DNA of 64,000 nucleotides from a candidate division TM6 bacterium GW2011_GWF2_43_87 (GTDB lineage Bacteria; Babelota; Babeliae; Babelales; Babelaceae), in the NCBI GenBank assembly GCA_001000065.1, contig LCGZ01000003.1, positions 229,442 through 293,441 on the forward strand, in the 5' to 3' direction. The notes beneath the pieces were generated by a model. It saw only the letters and a program-made list of their open reading frames with translations. It made no database searches and was not told where the DNA came from. How positions within the stretch are numbered: the first letter of the stretch is position 1; the number at the start of each line of letters is the position of its first letter. This document shows positions 35,234 to 44,483 of the stretch, one piece after another. Made by a program: the position numbers and the translations under genes.

Positions 35234-36013
35234 CTATCTTCTCAAAATCAACTGCATAGATAAAGGCTGGAAAAGCCTCATTGCCACTACAGCGCTTATG
35301 CCTGCAACTAGTGCAGGAAGACCGACAATCTGCGTAAGAACGTATACAAACCCCAAACATAAAATTGAACCCAGAAGCGCCAGAAGTACCGGCATCCAGA
35401 CCTCGTCCGCTTCTTCTGCCAATTTTATCTCATACACCACTAATAGATCGAAAATGTATTCACAGACCAGACCGACGTAGACTGCCCCTGCAAAAACTAA
35501 GTAAAAATAGGGTTCCCCTACCATTTTTGTAAGCTGGATCGAAATAAGTGCGACTATTGCAATAAATCCATATACCCCCGTTAAAAGCCATGGAAGTTCT
35601 TCCGCATATGCCTTAACAGCCTTTACAGGGTATACATCCCTACGCCAAAATATAATCGTCAACAGCAGCGCCCAATTTTCGAGAGAAAAGTTCGATCTAT
35701 CCAAATAATAGAGCACCCCGATAAGCACAATACCCATGACGTTATTACCCAGCCTAGAAACAAGTTTCATTATCGGCAAATCATCCTCTAACCACGGCTC
35801 ATGCACAATATACTGATCATACAAAAATCGCCCCACGGTTACAGCCTCATACCCCACAAAAAGAGTCCAAAGCATGCCCATTCCTACAAAACGCAAGAAA
35901 TACAGCACCCCCAAAAAGCATCCTGCTATAACAAGAAACTCAATATTTAACCAATAAGCCCTCTTGGCCAACTGTTCCCTAAAATTAACTATATCTTCTC
36001 TATATTCCTGCAT
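35234..36013 (-). CDS. Multispan membrane protein of unknown function, paralogue 2
   Basis: 259 residues, about eight hydrophobic segments, paralogous over its full length to 18081-18875. Shared invariant patches are WLNIEF (about 21-26), YYLDRSN, MVGEPYFYLVFAGAVYVGLVC, YIFDLLVVYE and a C-terminal RLFQPL. The second copy has a different acidic loop (EEADEVW) before the last two segments. Both copies lie next to secreted-protein genes on the same strand, which may mean a shared envelope job, but no known family is recognised. Confidence 0.72.
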   Translation of the reverse strand: MQEYREDIVNFREQLAKRAYWLNIEFLVIAGCFLGVLYFLRFVGMGMLWTLFVGYEAVTVGRFLYDQYIVHEPWLEDDLPIMKLVSRLGNNVMGIVLIGVLYYLDRSNFSLENWALLLTIIFWRRDVYPVKAVKAYAEELPWLLTGVYGFIAIVALISIQLTKMVGEPYFYLVFAGAVYVGLVCEYIFDLLVVYEIKLAEEADEVWMPVLLALLGSILCLGFVYVLTQIVGLPALVAGISAVVAMRLFQPLSMQLILRR

Positions 36014-36166
36014 AAGTTACCAACCAATCTCGTTCACCAAAAATAATTTTCTCAAACCTTTACAAGGGTAGCAAAAAGCTCGGAAACGCAAAAGTTTGGT
36101 AATCTAAATAAAGCTCAATTTATATTTCCTGAGCCTTATTTATCACACTCTAATCCAAGGTTATCG

Positions 36167-36967
36167 ATGAAACACCTATCATTTTTTTTAGTAATCACGT
36201 TAGCTACATGTTTTACGGAATTTGTATGGTGCGCAGACACAGCCCAACTATGCCCTGCTTTCCAAGGAACATCATTCGAAAAATTTTTGAGCTGGACAGA
36301 TGAAAAACAAAAGACCGTAGAGGTACTTTTGAAACTGATTGCTAGTAAGAGAGGCTCCCTTTTGGACATCGGGGCTGGCGATGGATCAGTAACCAGATTT
36401 TTGGCGCCTCAGTTTGATAACACCACGGCACTAGAACCAGCTCCTAACTTATTTGAGAAATTGAGCACAACCTGCAATACATCTGGATACGACCTTATCA
36501 ACAAAGCATTCGAAGCGACCAATTTAGAGAAAAAATTCGATGTCATACTCGCATCCCATAGCCTTCAGTACATCCCCAACTATGCACAAGAATTAATCCG
36601 CATAAAAGACCTTCTCAAGGATTCTGGAATGCTCTTGGTCATAGACCTGGATCGAGAAAACTGTGAACTTGAGACATTCCACCTCAAGTATATGTATGTG
36701 GCAACATCAAGCGAAACCAACTGCATCCCTCCCCATAAGAACCTACTAGAAAAGTATTTTCACGTTAGAGAGGTACCGTTTATTGCGACGCTCACTATTC
36801 CATCAGTTGATGAAGCAATTGGAATATTTGACCTTGTATACAACACCACGCTTGACACCATTGACCCCAAAAATCTAGCAAAAGCCCGTGCTGACCTCTA
36901 CCAAGAATATGGCGATGGTCCAATTGTTCTAAAAAATCGAATAGTTATCTATGTCTGCTCTAAGTAG
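36167..36967 (+). CDS. Exported class I SAM-dependent methyltransferase
   Basis: 266 residues. Signal peptide 1-22 (...FTEFVWCAD). A standard class I methyltransferase core follows: motif I LLDIGAGDGSVTRFL (about 65-79), acidic post-I region ALEPAPN (about 88-94), motif II-like FDVILASHSLQYI (about 124-136) and post-motif LLKDSGMLLVIDLD. The pattern is like histamine-N-methyltransferase-type small-molecule or protein methylators. SAM is not normally available outside the cytoplasm of a free-living cell, so export suggests action inside a host cell. It is divergently placed from the membrane-protein gene and followed by a repeat element carrying a terminator-like hairpin. Confidence 0.82.
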   Translation: MKHLSFFLVITLATCFTEFVWCADTAQLCPAFQGTSFEKFLSWTDEKQKTVEVLLKLIASKRGSLLDIGAGDGSVTRFLAPQFDNTTALEPAPNLFEKLSTTCNTSGYDLINKAFEATNLEKKFDVILASHSLQYIPNYAQELIRIKDLLKDSGMLLVIDLDRENCELETFHLKYMYVATSSETNCIPPHKNLLEKYFHVREVPFIATLTIPSVDEAIGIFDLVYNTTLDTIDPKNLAKARADLYQEYGDGPIVLKNRIVIYVCSK

Positions 36968-37018
36968 CGGTACTATCAGAACCGTCGGACTCAACGAGGA
37001 CACGTGTTACCTGAATCG

Positions 37019-37086
37019 CAGCAAAAAACCCACCGATTTTCACCGATGGGTTTTTATTTTATCTTGACCAGATCTTCATTTAAGAA
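37019..37086. repeat. 67/68-bp repeat bracketing the helicase island, left copy
   Basis: Nearly identical to 44142-44208 (one extra T, one C/T change) in the same orientation. Its first half is a hairpin AAACCCA...TGGGTTT that pairs better on the minus strand (G-U wobbles, GAAA loop) and has T-runs on both sides, so it may also act as a bidirectional terminator. Confidence 0.85.
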
Positions 37087-37087
37087 T

Positions 37088-37195
37088 CGTCCTACTTCGC
37101 TAAAGCTACGAAGGACATACTTCGCTTAACAAAGATGGCCTGCCATACGAAGCTCGGCACGAGCGAAGTATGGCGGCAGACATGTGGTACACTTG
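37088..37195. repeat. Palindromic repeat cluster (CTTCG/CGAAG type)
   Basis: Overlapping imperfect palindromes: CTTCGCTAAAGCTACGAAG (about 37093-37112) and GCCATACGAAGCTCG...CGAGCGAAGTATGGC (about 37142-37174). Similar CTTCG/CGAAG-rich elements recur near 44260-44400 and 47870-47960. There is no coding potential. Confidence 0.5.
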
Positions 37196-37276
37196 ACAAC
37201 TTTTAGCTGAAGCAAACTCAGAGAACAGATACTATTTGAAAACCCCACCATAAAATAAATTTTCAAAGCGATAGTT

Positions 37277-37525
37277 TCATGCAACCCCATTTTTTTCGTA
37301 GGTTATCCAAAGTAAAAATGTTGCAAAAGGTCCCATGAATAAGGATAAAAAGAACCACAAAGCGCCGCTATCACGCCCCTGCAGTTGCGCTATGGCAGCA
37401 TTAAGGAATGCTAATGTCCCCCAACCAACAACAAATTCCTTTCCATACTCACCATATTCGCTATAGCCAAACATTTCGTTCGCAAAAGCCAAGAGTGTAG
37501 TGAATATCATCAATATTTTTTTCAT
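37277..37525 (-). CDS. Small membrane protein of unknown function
   Basis: About 82 residues from the ATG at 37525, preceded by GGTGGAGG. An N-terminal hydrophobic signal or anchor (MKKILMIFTTLLAFAN) is followed by a tyrosine/glycine-rich stretch and a second hydrophobic hairpin with ...GALWFFLSLFMGPFATFLLWITYE. The arrangement GRDSGALWF-L--FMGPFATFLL resembles small inner-membrane proteins that flank secretion or phage-related genes. No family recognised. It lies 55 nt after the end of the metallo-beta-lactamase gene on the same strand. Confidence 0.6.
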   Translation of the reverse strand: MKKILMIFTTLLAFANEMFGYSEYGEYGKEFVVGWGTLAFLNAAIAQLQGRDSGALWFFLSLFMGPFATFLLWITYEKNGVA

Positions 37526-37580
37526 ACCTCCACCAATCTTAATAACAAACATTATGTAATGCATTCAACACAAGGTACAT

Positions 37581-38978
37581 TCATTCGAATAACTCTGGAT
37601 ATTCTGTATGAACAGGAATAACGTATTGCGAATCTATTTCCTTGATCATCTCTCGAATTTCTTGACCAAGCGCATGCCCAGAAGCATGTGCCTTATATTC
37701 TTGAATTTTGAAATGTGAAAGCCAGTTTTTCTTACGCTCCTCATCCAATTCCATTTCCTCGCAAAACGGCTCACAGGAAGACTTAATCCAAATAGCCCCT
37801 TGTGGCTTAATGTCAATAAGTTGACCAATTTCCCACATACTCATTGTAACTACGTATTTCTGCGGATTTTTAGATAAGTCTTCATGGGTAATACTATTAG
37901 CTCTAAAAATAAAATCTCTCTCCCACACTTCATAATCCTGCTCAACCTGTTTTTGCTCAATTCCCAACTTATCAAGAAGGCCCCAACTCTTTTTAGGAAC
38001 AAGTATTTGCACATCATTTAAACTAAATGGACATAAATCGCCTAAGGCTTTAATGAGGTAGGCAAGTTTAAGATTTACAACAAAACTCCGATTGTTATCT
38101 TTGGCCGCTTTGTAAATCGTATTGACCCTATCTAAATCTCGTATTGGAAATTCAATAAAAACAAGACCTTTAGCGCTCTTCCCTATACACGCTTTAATTT
38201 CTTGCTCAACGCCTGACTCACTCAACCCATCATCTTGATTTATTCTTGTGCCCTCCACAACCAGCCACGTCGGTTTTACTGATTTAGCTTTTCCCACAAA
38301 ATTTCTACTCAATTCTCCGTGAGAGCCATGAAAACGAATATCCCCCGTATAAACCACATTTCCTTCGTCGCTATAAATGATAAAGCCACAAGATCCTGGC
38401 AAAGAATGGTCAACCGGCACCATCTCAACCTCGAGACAACCTATCCGCACCCTTTCATTGGATTGCATGATTTTATAATCTCTAGAAACTACGTGTTCAT
38501 CATTTTTTCGGGTTACCCTACTTAATCCATCTTTTTTATTTCTATAGAAAGAAAACGTTTCGCACGCAGTGATTAGATCTGAACAATCGTTGCTGCCAGT
38601 ATTTTCTAATGTTTGTAAAATTATTTTTGTAGCGTCAGTACAATATATCGGAATATCAGTCCTAAGAAAATGAAGATACTGAGCATGATCAGCATGAGCA
38701 TGCGTTAAAAAAACTGCATCAACTAATCTGTTTTCAGCCGAACGCCCCATATGCTTCAAATAATCCTCACGATAAATCCCCTCAATATCAGGTAGAAGGC
38801 CCAATTCAAAAAAATCGCTCAGCGCTGCACATTTTCTCGGCTTCAAAAATTCGGAAAAAAATAGTGCGGATTGTTTAAAGCTCATACCAAAATCCAAAAA
38901 GAGTCTTGTCCCTTTATGCTCTAAAAGGATCTTATTCCCGCCAATTTCGTTTCTGCCGCCCAATAACTCGATATTCAT
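37581..38978 (-). CDS. Metallo-beta-lactamase-fold hydrolase, RNase J/CPSF-like
   Basis: 465 residues. Zinc motifs of the MBL fold are complete: HAHADH (93-98), PVDHSLPG, YTGDIRFHG, and late ASGHALG.EI and VIPVHTEYPELF, which correspond to the beta-CASP-type motifs of RNase J and CPSF-73-like nucleases. N-terminal LGGRNEIGGN matches this family too. It is shorter than RNase J (about 550) and lacks the usual C-terminal domain. GAGGTG lies 7 nt before the ATG at 38978; an upstream GTG at 38987 is less likely. Probable cytosolic RNA or DNA nuclease; its place beside a helicase-nuclease gene in a repeat-bracketed island suggests joint action, which is inference. Confidence 0.8.
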   Translation of the reverse strand: MNIELLGGRNEIGGNKILLEHKGTRLFLDFGMSFKQSALFFSEFLKPRKCAALSDFFELGLLPDIEGIYREDYLKHMGRSAENRLVDAVFLTHAHADHAQYLHFLRTDIPIYCTDATKIILQTLENTGSNDCSDLITACETFSFYRNKKDGLSRVTRKNDEHVVSRDYKIMQSNERVRIGCLEVEMVPVDHSLPGSCGFIIYSDEGNVVYTGDIRFHGSHGELSRNFVGKAKSVKPTWLVVEGTRINQDDGLSESGVEQEIKACIGKSAKGLVFIEFPIRDLDRVNTIYKAAKDNNRSFVVNLKLAYLIKALGDLCPFSLNDVQILVPKKSWGLLDKLGIEQKQVEQDYEVWERDFIFRANSITHEDLSKNPQKYVVTMSMWEIGQLIDIKPQGAIWIKSSCEPFCEEMELDEERKKNWLSHFKIQEYKAHASGHALGQEIREMIKEIDSQYVIPVHTEYPELFE

Positions 38979-38999
38979 GCACCCCACCTCACGTACAAA

Positions 39000-39182
39000 A
39001 CATTAAATATTCAAAAAGGTGATGAAGCCATGCACGCATGGTGGGAGCTTACCCATGGAAATATAAATAGCACACTTTCACCCAAGCAACAAGAAACTGC
39101 CAAATCCCTACTTGAGTATTGTAAATTGGACACATGGGCAATGGTTGAAATTTGGAGAAAGTTCAACGAGTTGTGCGATTAA
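39000..39182 (+). pseudogene. C-terminal remnant of a DUF2779 protein
   Basis: The plus-strand frame reads ...LNIQKGDEAMHAWWELT... and ...LLEYCKLDTWAMVEIWRKF... to a TAA at 39180. This is the characteristic end of DUF2779 proteins (nuclease-associated family). No start or upstream part exists; the fragment is wedged between the MBL and helicase genes on the opposite strand, indicating replacement of earlier island contents. Confidence 0.65.
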
Positions 39183-39241
39183 ATCAATTTGCACAACAGA
39201 ACAAACCAACCAATAACTTTGCCTAAAATTCCCCCAACAAC

Positions 39242-42200
39242 TCAATCAAGCATTGCTCTTATTTCGTTTAACACGGTGCAGCGTTCGAATTTTTCATCCA
39301 GCCAATCAGAATACCTAATACGATAAAACTGCCAACCAGCTGATTCCAAAATACGCTGACGCTCCACATCATTCTCAACGTAAATCCCACAAGCTTCATC
39401 AAGCTCATTTTCAAAATGGCAAGGACCATCACACTCAAGCGCAATGCGCCTCCCGGTTTGATTATTGCCAACCACAAAATCGATCTTAAACCCACAACTT
39501 TCCACCTGATTTTGGATACAATAATTTTCATCCAAGTAATTATGCAAAAAATCGAATACTGTTTGTTCAAAATAAGAATCAAAGGGCTTAAGATCCTCAA
39601 CAATATGTTTTACAACACCATATTGCTCAACATAATCTAAATATTTTTTTATCCAAATTTTATGTGGCATTTGGTCTATTGGCAGACTTATACAACAGTG
39701 CACTTGCTCTCTAGCCCGTGAAAACGCGACATTTACCCTTCCACTATTCACCTCACCCCTAATATCACCATCCTCACCTGTAAGCGGGGCATATTTGTTT
39801 TTTTGATCTGGATTTCTGATCACAAAGGAATAGATAATTATGTCTTTTTCATCCCCTTGAATTCCCTCGATAGCACTAACCTTATAATTATCCACTTCCT
39901 CTTTAAGTCCTGCTTTTACAAAACGGTCACTTAGATAAAGCGCCTGCTTCGTAAAAAACGTTAAGATTCCAATAGATTTATTCTTATATTTCTCATTCGC
40001 TCTCAACTCATGGAACAGCCCCAAAATATAGTCTGCCTCGGCAACATTAATCTGATCATCTTTTTCATGTTGCCCATCTGATTCAATCTTATGGATAAGC
40101 ATCGTACGATTAGTATCTTTATAGGTAAGATGCGTACTGTTTGCCACAACCAGCTCTTTGCCTTTCGGCTTATAAAAATAATTGTTACAAAAACCAATAA
40201 GCTCCGGTGAAGAACGATAATGATATCGGAGAGTCTTATCGGCAAAACCCCTTTTATACGCAATGTCTAAAACCGACTGAACAGACGTCCCTGTAGCCTT
40301 AATTTGGTTCTCTTCTGGAATTTGAAAACGGTTTGCCAATTCATCAAAATCACGATTGGACTTAAAACTTATCGTGCTATCGCGCATTTGTTCACTGTCC
40401 CCAACAAACAACATTTTATTAGTCCTATACATAACAGGCATTGTATAGGCAATATTACACTGCGATGCTTCGTCTAATATCACATAATCAAAAAGATTTG
40501 CCTCCAAGGGTATTATTCGGCTCGCATCATCTAGTTCCATTATCCATACGGGAATCAGATTTAATATTTCTTTAAATTTTTTCGGACTCTTGCGAATTTT
40601 ATCAAACGTCTTAAATGCTTGTCTCGATTTTCCAAACGCACTTCCTAGCTCTCTGACCGCTTGCTTCAACAATATATTACCATTCCAGTTGCGCGTAAGA
40701 CGCTCATCAATGATATTCTGAATATACATTGTAATACATTTTTTATGCTCTATTTCCAGGGATGCTGCATCAGCCCTTGCAGATGATTCATTTATTTGTG
40801 CTCTTATCTCATCTATTTCAACCTTAAGGCACTGAACTCGCAGTATCTTAGTTTTAAGTTCTGAAAAAGAAACAGCGGCATTTCTTTTTTGCTCCAAAAC
40901 AAAAAAAGTTTCCCGTGAAATACCACACGTAGCTAGCAGTTCACAAGACTTATTCTGCACCGACAATTGCTCTGACTCAGTTTCTTTATAATTGAAATAG
41001 CACGCTATGCTGTTTAATAGTGCCGCTAATTCCTTAAAGTTAACATCCAGCTTATTAATTGTAGGCACGATCCAAGCCATTACCTCACAAGGCAATTTCT
41101 TATTTAATAAATCACGTTCCACTGCAAACAAGTCAAGGACCTCTTGCTTCTTCATTTCCAATTGCTTCAAAAGATCAAAATACTCACAAGTTTTCAATAA
41201 ACTATCCACAAAACCAAGCATTCCATTTTTTGAAATATCTTGTGAAAATTTATTATTTAGAAAATCACACAATTCTCTGGGAAGAACCTTAAAAACATTT
41301 CCCAGCCGCCAACGCCTCTTAGTATTTGACAAAGATCTCAGAATGGAATTATGCCCTTCATATGCCGTTTTTTCCAGGTCACTTCTAAGGCTTTTTAATG
41401 CTGTCCAATGAGATGCCACACCAAAATCAATGTGGTGGAAAAGTTCCTTAAATGCAATTTTATCATCTGCAAGACCAAGATCTATTTTTTGCTTCATAAC
41501 CAGCATTTCTGCTTTTGTTTTTTCTATTTTCTGAAAAATATCCTTAAACCGCTCAATAGATAAATGAAGCACTTCAGAGTATGACGACTGCCCTAATGGC
41601 ACATGGCAAAATTCGCGGTCAAATTGCTCTCTCTCTGCCGAATAATTTTTCTCATATTCTTCTAAAACGTCCTTTAAACGCTCTATTTTTTGATCAAGAT
41701 CAGCTATTGCAAGAAACAGATCTTCTGAGGCATATTGGGCAAATTTCCCTTTATCCTCAAGTTTTATATTGAATTCTATTAACTTGTCATACTCTTCCAC
41801 AAGTGCAGAGTACCGCCGCTGACTCATTATGGAATCATTAAGACTTTTACGTTCCTTAACCCTATCCGCAACAACAGTTTCTAAACCACGCCCATTTACT
41901 GCATTACAACGAAATATTTTATCCCGTAAATTATTTTTATTTATTAGTTTTTCAACATAGCCCCCCAAGGAACTAAGCAATAAAGCAACTCCATCATTCT
42001 TATCATCATCTCCTACCTGAGCTGAAGATGCGTTAGGAATATAGCCAAACAAATACTTAATATCAGTACTTTTTAATTTATCTTTTACAACTTTGAGTGC
42101 TTGAGCTTTTTGGCTTACAAACAAAATCCTTTTTCCATTCGCAGCTAAGTGGCAGAGAATATTAGCAATAGTTGTCGATTTTCCTGTGCCTGGCGGACCC

Positions 42201-43165
42201 TGGACAATGGAAGCTTTGTTTCCCATCAAGGATAGAATATCCAATTGAGACTTATCAAAAGGAAAAGGGAAATATAACTGATTTTCATTCGGCAAATTTT
42301 CGCGTACATCTAATCCATCATTTTGCATCCAAACCGAAAGCGCCGTCGCCCCCAATTCAATCTCAGGCAATTTGGTCAGTTGCACAAGATCTTCAACAAG
42401 AAAGTAATTCACGCGAGGACTTAAAACCAGACTTATGTTTTCAAGCTCAAAAGATTCTTCATTGAATGCTATGTTGCAAAGGCGCAATTGAGCCTTAACC
42501 ACACCAATAACATCACTACATACGGTTTCGAATTCGCATAATGGCAAAGTAAACTTGGCTTCCGCCTCTCTCTTCCCTATTTCACTTAGGAGCTCATGAT
42601 ACAGATTCTCCCCCAAAACTGTTTCAAAGATACCAGTATTTATTTGGATTTCTGTATCTGCAGGATAAACAAAATATTTTCCAGCGGCACCATCAATTAC
42701 TTTCTCTATTTTTATTGGCAAGGAAAACAACTTATAGGCATTGATGCGTTTTTTCTTTGCATTACACGATTCATTCCCTTCATCAGTCTCCTCATTGTTC
42801 TCAATAGGATGGTCTGTGACAAAGCGACCAAATTGTAGATATATTTGCTTTGTGTATGGATTTTGAATATATGCACTACAAAGATCTTCAATTGTCTTCG
42901 CCAATTCTTTTTCTGTCGCATGTCTCAACTGCTCATTCTCGGGGACATCTTGAGGATCATAGGTATAAAAGGTATCAAAATTAATCGGCACCCCCTTTTC
43001 ATTGTCCTTTTCCTTATCAATGTTACAAAGAAGAATTTGACCCAAATCCAAGTAATTACGAGGCAACTCCAAGGCGTTCTTATTTTGCTCGCTTAAAATA
43101 CGTTTTTTGGTCAGATTTACGTAACCGTGGCAATATTTGATAAAATTTGCAAGATTCCCGTCCAT
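39242..43165 (-). CDS. UPF1/DNA2-like superfamily 1 helicase fused to a Vsr/DUF559-like endonuclease
   Basis: 1307 residues. The P-loop GPPGTGKST (lysine about K329) opens the helicase, which is split by a coiled-coil-rich insertion (about 400-860). It resumes with motif II YVILDEASQ, then LFVGDSEQMRDS, motif IV-like SIGILTF, motif V VSAIEGIQGDEKDIIIYS and motif VI GRVNVAFSRAR. The last 130 residues carry FEQTVFDFL...IDFVVG...ALECDG...DVERQRILESAGW-FYRIR, the DUF559/Vsr-like PD-(D/E)XK endonuclease. Similar COG1112 helicase-nuclease fusions occur in anti-phage systems (for example Mokosh-like genes, where the nuclease is of PLD type). Defence is the best guess here. GGGGTGCT precedes the ATG. 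Confidence 0.85.
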   Translation of the reverse strand: MDGNLANFIKYCHGYVNLTKKRILSEQNKNALELPRNYLDLGQILLCNIDKEKDNEKGVPINFDTFYTYDPQDVPENEQLRHATEKELAKTIEDLCSAYIQNPYTKQIYLQFGRFVTDHPIENNEETDEGNESCNAKKKRINAYKLFSLPIKIEKVIDGAAGKYFVYPADTEIQINTGIFETVLGENLYHELLSEIGKREAEAKFTLPLCEFETVCSDVIGVVKAQLRLCNIAFNEESFELENISLVLSPRVNYFLVEDLVQLTKLPEIELGATALSVWMQNDGLDVRENLPNENQLYFPFPFDKSQLDILSLMGNKASIVQGPPGTGKSTTIANILCHLAANGKRILFVSQKAQALKVVKDKLKSTDIKYLFGYIPNASSAQVGDDDKNDGVALLLSSLGGYVEKLINKNNLRDKIFRCNAVNGRGLETVVADRVKERKSLNDSIMSQRRYSALVEEYDKLIEFNIKLEDKGKFAQYASEDLFLAIADLDQKIERLKDVLEEYEKNYSAEREQFDREFCHVPLGQSSYSEVLHLSIERFKDIFQKIEKTKAEMLVMKQKIDLGLADDKIAFKELFHHIDFGVASHWTALKSLRSDLEKTAYEGHNSILRSLSNTKRRWRLGNVFKVLPRELCDFLNNKFSQDISKNGMLGFVDSLLKTCEYFDLLKQLEMKKQEVLDLFAVERDLLNKKLPCEVMAWIVPTINKLDVNFKELAALLNSIACYFNYKETESEQLSVQNKSCELLATCGISRETFFVLEQKRNAAVSFSELKTKILRVQCLKVEIDEIRAQINESSARADAASLEIEHKKCITMYIQNIIDERLTRNWNGNILLKQAVRELGSAFGKSRQAFKTFDKIRKSPKKFKEILNLIPVWIMELDDASRIIPLEANLFDYVILDEASQCNIAYTMPVMYRTNKMLFVGDSEQMRDSTISFKSNRDFDELANRFQIPEENQIKATGTSVQSVLDIAYKRGFADKTLRYHYRSSPELIGFCNNYFYKPKGKELVVANSTHLTYKDTNRTMLIHKIESDGQHEKDDQINVAEADYILGLFHELRANEKYKNKSIGILTFFTKQALYLSDRFVKAGLKEEVDNYKVSAIEGIQGDEKDIIIYSFVIRNPDQKNKYAPLTGEDGDIRGEVNSGRVNVAFSRAREQVHCCISLPIDQMPHKIWIKKYLDYVEQYGVVKHIVEDLKPFDSYFEQTVFDFLHNYLDENYCIQNQVESCGFKIDFVVGNNQTGRRIALECDGPCHFENELDEACGIYVENDVERQRILESAGWQFYRIRYSDWLDEKFERCTVLNEIRAMLD

Positions 43166-44141
43166 AGCACCCCATTAAACAAAGACTAAAAGTTCATATC
43201 ACAAATTTCTACACACAAAAAATTCTAAGCCCCCATGGATACAACCCTGAAAAAGAGAATAGCCCAAATAGACCACCAATTTTTACAACAGATAACCAAG
43301 CTAGCTCTTAAACATCAGTTTATCTCATTTAAAGAAAATGTAAAAAGATCGATTTAAAGCATGTATTTATCTATTTATTACAACTTGAACACAGGCTAAA
43401 ACACACGCCATCTCGACAGCTATTTTTTATTCTGCCACCCTCAGGGTTTTTAACATTATTTTGGCACAAAGAATAACCCTGTTTTTAGCCATTTGGAAAT
43501 CAGCGAGGCAATGTTAAGCGTTGACAGAAACGGTGCCCTCAGGATCGTCCAGATACACGCCGAGAAAGTGAATACCATCCTCAACAAAATTATCAATAGT
43601 CTTGTTCAACAAAAATAGCAGAGAATTTAAGACTATAAACAGGTCTAAAAGGTTATTTCACATATTTGCTATTAAGAGGATGCTCTAAGAAGATAATTTT
43701 AGCAGAACAATGTGCCAAAATTACCGCAGAATCAACGCAAATAAACAAATGGCCACCCCTGTACAGCTTCGCCGTATGGATTCGATACATTTTCTTCAGC
43801 TTGGAGGGTTTGAACTACGAAGTAATACCAAGCTTCAGAAAACACTCACCACGAGCGTGGTGGGCGCGAATACCCTTCTAAATCAATATAATCAGATGTT
43901 TTTCCATTTTTCCCAATCCCCATAGAATTTGCAAGAGTAAAAATAATTACAAATCTTGCTGCTCTAAATTATTTCTAACAAGATGTGGGCAACGCATAAT
44001 CACCCTGAGCGGAACAGAGAAACTTTAGGCATAAAAAACTATTTATTAAATCAGTTTTCAAAAAAGACTCTAGTAACGTTTAGCCCAACTTAAGGTTAAA
44101 ACGTCTTAAAACTCAGTTAATATAATCATCGCAAAATTACT
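43166..44141. other. Non-coding stretch with decayed gene remnants
   Basis: No convincing gene in about 975 nt. On the minus strand 43514-43657 encodes an orphan C-terminal piece (...LLNKTIDNFVEDGIHFLGVYLDDPEG..., then stop) with no start, a likely remnant of an unidentified protein. A perfect 7-bp palindrome CACCACG-AG-CGTGGTG lies near 43845-43860. Short plus-strand frames at 43666-43925 look random. Confidence 0.45.
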
Positions 44142-44208
44142 CAGCAAAAAACCCACCGATTTTCACCGATGGGTTTTATTTTATCTTGACCAGACCTTCA
44201 TTTAAGAA
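44142..44208. repeat. 67/68-bp repeat bracketing the helicase island, right copy
   Basis: Right copy of the element at 37019-37086 in the same orientation, about 190 nt before the tRNA-Asp 3' end. The hairpin and the ATTTTATCTTGACCAGA tail are both conserved. Confidence 0.85.
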
Positions 44209-44346
44209 GAAAGGCAAAACTGGTTTACGAGGCTATGCAAAAACTGGCCCAGCCGACGCTTACGCTGGAATGTCTACGAAGTTCCACCTAAGCTATGGCG
44301 GGCAGTCCACACCTACTTATAATCTGCCTTTAAAAAAATGGCGCAG

Positions 44347-44400
44347 CCAGTCGTAGCCATAGCTACACCTCGAAGCCTTACCGGCGTAGGTGTAGACTGG
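44347..44400. repeat. Hairpin element abutting the tRNA-Asp 3' end
   Basis: CCAGTC (44347-44352) and CTACACCT (44363-44370) pair with AGGTGTAGACTGG (44388-44400) around a 10-nt bulge that is itself palindromic (GTAGCCATAGCTAC). The 3' arm includes the encoded CCA of tRNA-Asp, so the element could serve in 3'-end formation or as an insertion scar. Confidence 0.5.
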
Positions 44401-44475
44401 CGGGGCTAACGAGACTCGAACTCGCGACCTTCCGCGTGACAGGCGGACGCTCTAACCAAACTGAGCTATAACCCC
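44401..44475 (-). tRNA. tRNA-Asp (GTC)
   Basis: Cloverleaf on the minus strand: acceptor GGGGTTA/TAGCCCC, D-loop GCTCAGTTTGGTTAGAGC, anticodon stem CCGCC/GGCGG-type with loop CTGTCAC (anticodon GTC), T-arm GAGTTCGAGTC. Discriminator G and an encoded CCA (44398-44400) follow. Confidence 0.95.
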
Positions 44476-44483
44476 ATACATGG

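Noticed and set aside
35100..35360. Extended start of the giant ankyrin protein, 87 codons upstream
   Set aside because: The extension overlaps the next membrane-protein gene and lacks a signal peptide, whereas the ATG at 35099 starts one directly.
43666..43925. Two overlapping short plus-strand frames between the helicase gene and the tRNAs
   Set aside because: No ribosome site, no domain and mixed composition; the region looks like decayed DNA.
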